Assembly: GCA_009733575.1 (NCBI GenBank)
Contig: ML769498.1
Span: forward strand, 109,078 to 173,077
Source: Gymnopus androsaceus JB14
Lineage: Eukaryota; Basidiomycota; Agaricomycetes; Agaricales; Omphalotaceae
Length of the DNA: 64,000 nucleotides
Direction: 5' to 3'
A program made the translations under genes and the position numbers. The notes beneath the pieces were generated by a model that was not told the origin of the DNA, did not search any database, and saw only the letters and a list, made by a program, of their open reading frames with translations. Below, piece by piece: positions 57,379 through 64,000 of this stretch; positions within the stretch are counted from its first letter, which is position 1, and the number at the start of each line of letters is the position of its first letter.

Positions 57379-59688
57379 ATGACCTCAGATCTTTCTAATA
57401 CCTTATATGCCTCTCGAAGAAAGGAACTACTCGCACTGATCAATCAACTAAGGGCAGTAGGGTGCGTAGCCTTTCCTCAGACCTTCAACTTGGCTTCTGC
57501 AATAATCTGAGTATGCCGCCAACAGTGCACAGAATGATTTAGATCTTCCCCGAATCACCGTTATTGGTAACCAGAGTGCTGGAAAGTCTAGCGTAGTGGA
57601 GGCGATCTCCGGGGTGAGGTTTAATTTCTTTGTGTAAGATTTTTTGCTAAATTTTTCTTCGAAGATTACTGTGCCAAGAGACGCAGGAACGTGCACTAGG
57701 TGTCCAATGGAGTGCCGTCTGCTATCTTCCACTGGACCTTGGACTTGTCAAATATCTATCCGCGAAGAATTCGACAGTGGCGGCAATCGTCTGCGTGAAG
57801 TCTTCGAAATCCCTTTCGGTGGAACCATTACGGATAAATCTCAGGTCGAGCTTGCCCTCCGGAGGGCTCAGTTTGCTGTCTTGAACCCTGAAATACCCCA
57901 GAAAGACATACTTAATGCGTCTCCGGAAAAGTTGAAGAATATGGCCACTCAGAAATCAATGCCGTTTTCGAAAAACGTTGTCTGCGTTGATTTAGAGGGC
58001 CCAGAGCTTACTGATTTGTCTTTCATTGACTTGCCCGGTAAGTAAATGATGCACGCTGGGAGTGAGTCGTGACTTACAATCTCTACCAGGTCTTATTCAA
58101 AATGCTGAACCAGACGTGGTACAACTTGTAGAAGACATGGTTGTCTCGCACATTGGAGGGAACAGCTTGATTCTCATTGCATTGCCTATGACTGGTTTGT
58201 CTTTGTTTCAAACGTTACCGTGTTATAGCTAACGGTCTCCTCATAGATGACATCGAAAATCAGAAAGCTCTTCTTCTCGCGAAGAAGGTAGATAAAGAAG
58301 GGCGCAGGACCATTGGTAAGTTCTTCTGACCTTTTTCCGAGTCTTGAAACTGACGAAAAAAACACCAAGGTGTCCTTACCAAACCCGACATGCTTGGAAC
58401 GGGTTCTACCAAAGCTGCCTCTTTGTGGCTTGACGTTCTCGAAGACCGCCGTCACCCTCTTATGCACGGCTACTACTGTACGCGCCAGCCAAATGATGAT
58501 GAACGCTGTGCCGGTATAGACGCAGATGAAGCCAGAGCAACCGAAGAAAAGTTCTTCAAAACGACAACTCCTTGGTCCAAATCTACCAGCCCATTGCGTT
58601 TTGGCATCAAGAACCTAATCAGTTCTTTGAGCAGGCTGTTAGTCCAGATCATCAATGACAAGTGAGTCCCATTTTGAACATCTGATGTCCAAACTCAACT
58701 ATCTTCCAGTCTACCCAAGATTCGAGAGGATACCTCGAAACAGCTTTCCGATTGTCGTCGTACACTTGAACAGATCCCGCCGCCAATCTCAGAGGAGCCA
58801 GCGACGTACTTACTTTCGCTTGTCACCACTTTTTGCTCGGAATTTCAAACGCTCGTGCGTGGAAGGGCAGACTCTGCTGAACTCATCCGTTTACATCGAG
58901 AGACTTATGGAACATTCAAGAAGGCAATTCGGAAAACTGCTCCGAATTTTGTTCCTTGTGTGGCAAACGAGAAGGTTACGGATTTCAATAACTGTTTGCC
59001 TGATGAAGAAGATGACGCAGTTGCTAATGTTTCTGTGGCCGCAAAGCCTTCGATGAACCTGATAGATGTTAAGAAACACATCAATCAGTGCGTCAGGTTT
59101 ATCCTCCTCAAAGATATGATTCCATAGCCGTTTTTTACTAGGTCGATAACGCGAGAACTGCCAAATAACGTCCCCTATGAGGCGAAAGCTTCGCTCATTG
59201 TCCGTTTCCAAGCGACTTGGCCTAAAGCTGTAGATGAATGTTTTCAACGTGTCGAAGATGTTACACTGAAACTTCTGTTTAAATTGGTCGAGGAGCGCTT
59301 TGGGAGATTTGCTCTTTTGCAATCGCATATTAGGTGAAATCTACGCCCAATGCTCATTTCGACTGTAGCTAATCGAGTTTGCCGCAGAAACTTCATCAAA
59401 GCATTGATTGATGAGCACAAGAAGAAGTGCAAAGAAATGCTTGAGGCTGCTCTCGAGGCCGAGTGCATGCCTTACACTCAGAACGGCCATTACCTTGAAA
59501 CTACGACTCAAGCTTGGTTAAACAAGTATAAAGCTGTGAGGTCTGGATACGTTGACGACGAAGAGTTAGATCCCAAAGCCAAGAGACAAAAAGTTGTAAA
59601 GTCCCCTCTTCCTAATCCCTCATCAGGTGCACCTAATATATACAGTAAGATACAATACCTAATTGGTAGCTCTAGCCAATCTAGTTGA
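57379..59688 (+). CDS. dynamin-like GTPase, truncated copy without GED
   Basis: Large GTPase of the dynamin superfamily, Mx-like. Start [21 protein letters not shown]1 loop [36 protein letters not shown]3 SFIDLPG, G4 TKPDMLG, then [20 protein letters not shown] (stalk) and [20 protein letters not shown]. Eight introns with clean GT-AG ends (57461-57525 region, 57615-57664, 58041-58090, 58197-58246, 58317-58370, 58663-58709, 59097-59141, 59335-59387). The frame is open from 57379 to the stop at 59688. After SGAP the sequence departs from the right-hand gene and ends SKIQYLIGSSSQSS, so the GTPase effector domain is absent. A protein without GED would be expected to assemble poorly. It may be a relic or an altered form. 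Confidence 0.85.
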
Positions 59689-59722
59689 TTAAGCACTTTC
59701 CAAAATTATCATGCTTAATCAA
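59684..59722. terminator. hairpin between convergent dynamin-like gene ends
   Basis: TTGATTAAGC (59685-59694) and GCTTAATCAA (59713-59722) are exact reverse complements around an A/T-rich 18-base loop. It lies exactly between the stop of the plus gene (59688) and the presumed stop of the minus gene (59723). A role in 3' end formation is inference. Confidence 0.4.
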
Positions 59723-62700
59723 TCAAACATGCAGAGAATACTCATCCAACTCCCTATCCACACTTTCCAGCCTCTTCTTCCTTGCCAAAAGCTCTCTCTA
59801 TTCGCCTACAACCACGCGGATCTTCTCCAAGGTAACTCGCGCAGCGCTTCATTCGCCGATGGCGTCCCCATGCCAAACTTGGAGATGAGGAATGGTTGTA
59901 GCGTGTCCCCAAGTTTTCGAACAAACAAAAGATCGATGAAGCACGGGATATTGTCAATCATACGCTGAAATCCATGTTTTAGGCATTCACACATAACATT
60001 GAAGACGGTAAGGAAACTTACTTTATACGTAACCTGGAAGTACCCCCTCACCTCCGCCATCACCTTTAGTTCTTTCTCATATTCATCGGGCGGCATCAGT
60101 TTACCCAGAAGCTCCGTTGGATTCAAAGAAGAGACAGGTAGCCCAGCTTTTACTAGTAAGCCAATAGCCTCCTGTAGAGCCTTCTGGGTGTCTTCATCCG
60201 TAGAAATAACCTTCGCTCCATTGGAAGAGGCAGTTTCACCATTGGGTAGTGTAACTGGTATCGAAGCTGGCATTGAAAAATCTTTTTTGGATTTGGAAAA
60301 CGAAACGGGCATCGGCTTGGCCCCAAAAAAAGCGTTGGATGTAGGAGCTTCTCCCCAAGCGGATTTCGGGGTCACAGTTACACTTGCTGCTGTTGATGCC
60401 ACGACAGGAGCGCCAAAATTAAAAGGATTCGCAGATTCGGTGGCAGGAGCCGGCGAGAAGGAAGATTCCTTGCCAACTGAAAAATCAGGTCAGTGTCTGA
60501 AAGTAGACCAAGTTGGACGACATACCTGGTGCAGATGCACCTGATGAGGGATTAGGAAGAGGGGATATTACACCATTTTTGTCTCTTGGCTTTGGGATCT
60601 AACTCTTCGTCGTTAACATATCCAGACCTCACAGCTTTATACTTATTTAACCAAGCTTGAGTCGAAGTTTCAAGGTAATGGCCGTTCTGAGTGTAGGGCA
60701 TGCATTCGGCCTCGAGAGCAGCCTCAAGCATTTCTTTGCACTTCTTCTTGTGCTCATCAATCAATGTTTTGATGAAGTTTCTGTGGCAAATTTGATTAGC
60801 TACAGTCGAAATGAGCATTGGGCGTGAAGTTCACCGAATATGCGATTGCAAAAGGGCAAATCTCCCAAAGCGCTCCTCGACCATTTTTAACAAAAGTTTC
60901 AGTGTAACATCTTCGACACGTTGAAAACATTCATCTACAGCTTTGGGCCAAGTCGTTTGGAAACGGACGATGAGCGAAGCTTTCGCCTCATAGGGGACAT
61001 TATTTGGCAGTTCTCGCGTTATCGACCTAGTAAAAAAACGGTCTAAAATCATATCTTTCAGAAGGATGAACTTGACGCACTGGTCAATGTGTTTCTTAAC
61101 ATCTGTCAGGTTCATCGAAGGCTTTGCGGCCACAGAAACATTAGCAACTGCATCGTCTTCTTCATCTGGTAAACAGTTGTTAAAATCCGTAACCTTCTCG
61201 TTAGCCACACAAGGAACAAAATTCGGAGCGGTTTTCCGAATTGCCTTCTTGAATGTTCCATAAGTCTCTCGATGTAAACGGATAAGTTCAGCAGAGTCTG
61301 CCCTTCCGCGTACGAGCGTTTGAAATTCCGAACAAAAAGTGGTGACAAGCGAAAGTAAGTACGTCGCTGGCTCCTCTGAGATTGGCGGCGGGATTCTTTC
61401 AAGTACACCACGACAATCGGAAAGCTGTTTCGAGGTATCCTGACGAATCTTGGGCAGACTAGAAGATAGTTGAGTTTGGACATCAGATGTTCAAAATGGG
61501 ACTAACTTGTCATTGATGATCTGGACTAACAGCCTGCTTAAAGAACTGATTAGGTTCTTGATGCCAAAACGCAATGGGCTAGTAGATTTGGACCAAGGAG
61601 TTGTCGTTTTAAAAAACTTTTCTTCGGTTGCTCTGGCTTCATCTGCGTCTATACCGGCACAGCGTTCATCATCATTTGGCTGGCGCGTACAGTAATAGCC
61701 GTGCATAAGAGGGTGACGGCGGTCTTCAAGAACGTCAAGCCATAGAGAAGCAGCTTTGGTAGAACCCGTTCCAAGCATGTCGGGTTTGGTAAGGACACCT
61801 TGGCGCTTTTTCGTCAGTTTCGAGACTTGGAAAAGAGACAAGAACTCACCGATGGTCCTACGCCCTTCTTTATCTACCTTCTTCGCGAGAAGAAGAGCTT
61901 TCTGATTTTCGATGTCATCTATGAGGAGACCGTTAGCTATAAGACAGTAATGTTTGAAACAAAGACAAACCAGTCATAGGCAGTGCAATGAGAATCAAGC
62001 TGTTCCCTCCAATGTGCGAGACAACCATGTCTTCTACAAGTTGTACCACGTCCGGTTCAGCATTTTGAATAAGACCTAGTAGAGATTGTAAGTCACGACT
62101 CACTCTCAGCCCGCATCATTTACTTACCGGGCAAGTCAATAAAAGATAAATCAGTAAGCTCCGGGCCCTCCAAATCAACGCAGACAACATTTTTCGAAAA
62201 CGGCGTGGATTTCTGAGTGGCCATATTCTTCAACTCTTCCGAAGACGCATTGAGTATGGCTTTCTGGGATATTCCAGGGTTCAAGACAGAAAACTGAGCT
62301 CTCCGGAGAGCAAGCTCAACCTGAGATTTATCCGTAATGGTTTCGCCGAAAGGGATTTCGGAGACTTCGCGCAGACGATTGCCGCCACTGTCAAATTCGT
62401 TTCGGATAGAAATTCGACAGGTCCAGGGTCCAGTGGAAGATAGCAGACGGCACTCCATTGGACACCTAGTGCATGTTCCTGCGTCTCTTGGCACCGTAAT
62501 CTGCGAAGAAAAATTAAGCGAGAAAACTTACACAAAGAAATCAAGCCTCACCCCGGAGATCGCCTCCACTACGCTAGACTTTCCAGCACTCTGGTTACCA
62601 ATAACAGTGATTCGGGGAAGATCCAAATCATTCTGTGCGCTGTTGGCATTCTCGGATATTCAGATACAAAAGCAAAGTTGAAGGTCTGAGGAAAGTTACG

Positions 62701-62786
62701 CACCCTACCGCCCTTAGCTGATTGATGAGGGCGAGTAATTCCTTTCTTCGAGAGGCATATAAGGTGTTAGAAAGATCTGAGGTCAT
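59723..62786 (-). CDS. dynamin-like GTPase with GED (apparent frameshifts)
   Basis: Full-length sister of the gene at 57379. Start ATG at 62786 ([20 protein letters not shown]). Same motifs: [47 protein letters not shown]. Beyond the shared region it continues through a Ser/Pro/Ala-rich linker ([19 protein letters not shown]), then [18 protein letters not shown] and the [23 protein letters not shown], then [16 protein letters not shown] and [12 protein letters not shown]. An extra T near 60575 breaks the frame before the linker. At the very end, after GEDPR, one more shift and a stop-like triplet separate [20 protein letters not shown], which is the expected GED end; the natural stop would be 59723. 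In this family the GED stabilises self-assembly and stimulates GTP hydrolysis. Confidence 0.83.
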
Positions 62787-62828
62787 TGAATCGTGAAGGA
62801 AGAGAAAACACGTCGAAAACGCGTCGCT

Positions 62829-63203
62829 TGAGAAGGCAGTAAAATTCAAGGCGTGGCAAAACAAAGAAACCTTTGTTGGCGCGCATCGCCACGGGCTGCC
62901 ATTGGATGATGGATGAGTCATGACACTTGACATAGAGCATTTGGGAGGGGCGCCCATTTGGGAGGAGTAGCTAGCAAATTATTTACCTATCGCCTCCGGC
63001 AGTTCCGCAACGGGACCATGTGTATCTATCTATCTAGAGTAGTAGTACCGGTAACTTCCCGCTTACGCGAGACAATCCCCGACAGGCCAAAGTACAGCGA
63101 AAAACCCTGTTTAAATTGAAGTACTGTACACAAAACCACTTTTGAGATACCGCCATAAACCCTATTCCCGGAAAGGAAATATTCTGCCAGAAGATTCTTA
63201 TCT
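62829..63203. other. intergenic
   Basis: About 375 bases upstream of the right-hand dynamin-like gene. TATCTATCTATCTA microsatellite at about 63021-63034. No gene seen. Confidence 0.4.
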
Positions 63204-63376
63204 ATGAGCTCGCGTGGTATCTGCTCGCGTGATATCTTCGCATGGCATTTGCCTGCCATTTCTTCATCGCCGTCACCTGCCTGTTATCCCTACTCTATTA
63301 CTACCTTATTCGCGCTACCTTGTCTCGCGTTACCTTATCTTGCCCTCTTGTCTCGCGCTACCTTATCTCGCCCTAC
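63204..63376. repeat. CTCGCG-containing short repeats
   Basis: CTCGCG or TCGCG recurs about seven times in 170 bases. A unit of about 30-35 bases containing TCTCGCGYTACCTTATCT is repeated twice at about 63320-63376, and a 16-base unit CTCGCGTGRTATCT twice near 63210-63240. Confidence 0.65.
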
Positions 63377-63380
63377 AGTA

Positions 63381-63734
63381 ATGCAGTTCAAATTCCGACT
63401 TGATCCTTCGGTAACCAGTCCTGCGATCCCTGAAAATCCGGTCAACTTTTGTCCCGACTCTTCCTTCAACTCTTTCCGCGTAGCTCCTGCGCCACCATCC
63501 GTATCTTATGGCAGCTTCGAGTATGATTCGCGCCAACCAAAATACAACTTGAGATGGAATACTTGGGAGGAGTTCTCAAAGTGGTTAGAACATGAGGAGA
63601 TTTCGAAGGCGATTGAGCTTCGGCGAGTTGGAGAGAAGACTGGGAAGGATAAATATGCCAGCCGCTTCCTCTACGTCTGCTCTCTGGTACGCAGCAGACC
63701 ACATTGGAAGAAATTGAATCGGTCAACCCAATAG
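63381..63734 (+). CDS. FAR1-like DNA-binding ORF, probably transposon-derived (partial)
   Basis: 117-residue frame from the ATG at 63381. After a disordered N-terminus it has YNLRWNTWEEFSKWLEHEEI, SKAIELRRVG, and FLYVCSLVRSRPHWKK: the spacing of a Trp-rich start, a helical EE-K segment and a Tyr-x-Cys resembles the FAR1/WRKY-GCM1-like DNA-binding N-terminus of MULE-type transposases in mushrooms. The expected following Cys/His part (SKRTGCPA-like) is missing; the frame stops at 63734. The window ends soon after, so it could be a partial gene. Low to moderate certainty. Confidence 0.4.
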   Translation: MQFKFRLDPSVTSPAIPENPVNFCPDSSFNSFRVAPAPPSVSYGSFEYDSRQPKYNLRWNTWEEFSKWLEHEEISKAIELRRVGEKTGKDKYASRFLYVCSLVRSRPHWKKLNRSTQ

Positions 63735-64000
63735 GTTTCGAGGTACTCACGAAAGCTCTGAGGAGCAAGTACAAAGATCTCGGCTTCATGGAATTGAATG
63801 TGTTGGTATCAGTAACCCTGATCCATGCCTTGAGTTTCTCCCAGAGTTCAGGATACGCAGTTGTACCTGAAGTGCTGTTGCCATGCATGCAGCACATGCA
63901 CCACAGCATAATAGCAGAAAAACGAGTGGGTAGACAATGCGAAGTGCATTGATCATTGACTGGTCACGATCAAAGGCAATGAAGTATATCAGGATGAATG
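63735..64000. other. right edge
   Basis: ORFs on both strands overlap (63704-63952 plus; 63466-63909 minus), none recognised. May belong to the same broken element as the FAR1-like ORF. Confidence 0.3.

Larger units (their letters stand above)
57333..62828. repeat. large inverted repeat, arms about 2.3 kb
   Basis: The left arm 57333-59632 matches the right arm 60536-62828 in inverse orientation, from the promoter segment GCGACGCGTTTTCGACGTGT through the coding exons to TCATCAGGTGCA. Differences are mostly single substitutions. Introns are retained and show more change than exons. The spacer is about 900 bases and holds the 3' part of the right-hand gene. Confidence 0.9.

Noticed and set aside
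1..64000. CRISPR arrays, rRNA, telomeric TTAGGG arrays, bacterial-type operons
   Set aside because: None found by eye; the repeats seen are tandem coding repeats, a MITE, microsatellites or gene duplications.

Overview
The window is nuclear DNA of a filamentous basidiomycete, most likely an agaricomycete mushroom. The evidence is dense genes on both strands, many short GT-AG introns of about 45-70 bases, a fungal Zn2Cys6 regulator, a YTH reader, a SRP40-type nucleolar protein, a Cdc4-type F-box/WD40 protein, and agaric-style families (HSPA12-like Hsp70, tandem alpha/beta hydrolases, coiled-coil proteins of unknown function). I see no rRNA, tRNA or CRISPR.

Layout. 0-10 kb: DUF6314 protein (-), a repeat-rich gene-free stretch, a Ran1/Ksp1-like kinase (-), about 3 kb without a recognisable gene, then a YTH-domain m6A reader (+). 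10-16 kb: an HSPA12-like Hsp70 (-) head-to-head with a coiled-coil protein (+), a Zn2Cys6 regulator (+) and a broken gene fragment. 16-25 kb is a housekeeping block: Gtr1/RagA GTPase (-), lumazine synthase (-) sharing a 107-base promoter with SRP40 (+), two alpha/beta hydrolases (+), and tRNA(Ile)-lysidine synthase (-). 25-33 kb: three tandem copies of an unrecognised gene whose products end in a CaaX box, interrupted by an inverted, decayed partial copy of the telomere protein gene Rap1; the fuller Rap1 gene lies just beyond. 33-43 kb: MFS transporter (+), GDA1/CD39 apyrase (-), a second coiled-coil gene (-) head-to-head with a decayed Hsp70 (+). 44-51 kb: a secreted Gly/His-rich repeat protein, a 47-residue secreted peptide, and a large Cdc4-like gene (all -). 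51-57 kb: a 553-base hAT-type MITE with a perfect 8-base target duplication, about 2.4 kb of unrecognised sequence, and an F-box gene (+). 57-63 kb: two dynamin-like GTPase genes in a large inverted repeat, the left one lacking its GED. The last kilobase holds short repeats and a FAR1-like ORF.

Duplication is the main theme. The Hsp70/coiled-coil divergent pair exists twice, 27 kb apart and inverted, with one Hsp70 decayed. The CaaX gene exists in four places, and its duplicated block carried a piece of the neighbouring tRNA-lysidine synthase gene. Rap1 and the dynamin gene each have inverted copies nearby. Introns are retained in the copies, so these are DNA-level duplications, not retroposition.

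Caution: at least a dozen otherwise conserved genes show isolated one-base frame shifts, often in short homopolymers. Many are probably assembly indels rather than real mutations. Exon coordinates are read by eye from splice signals and protein continuity.
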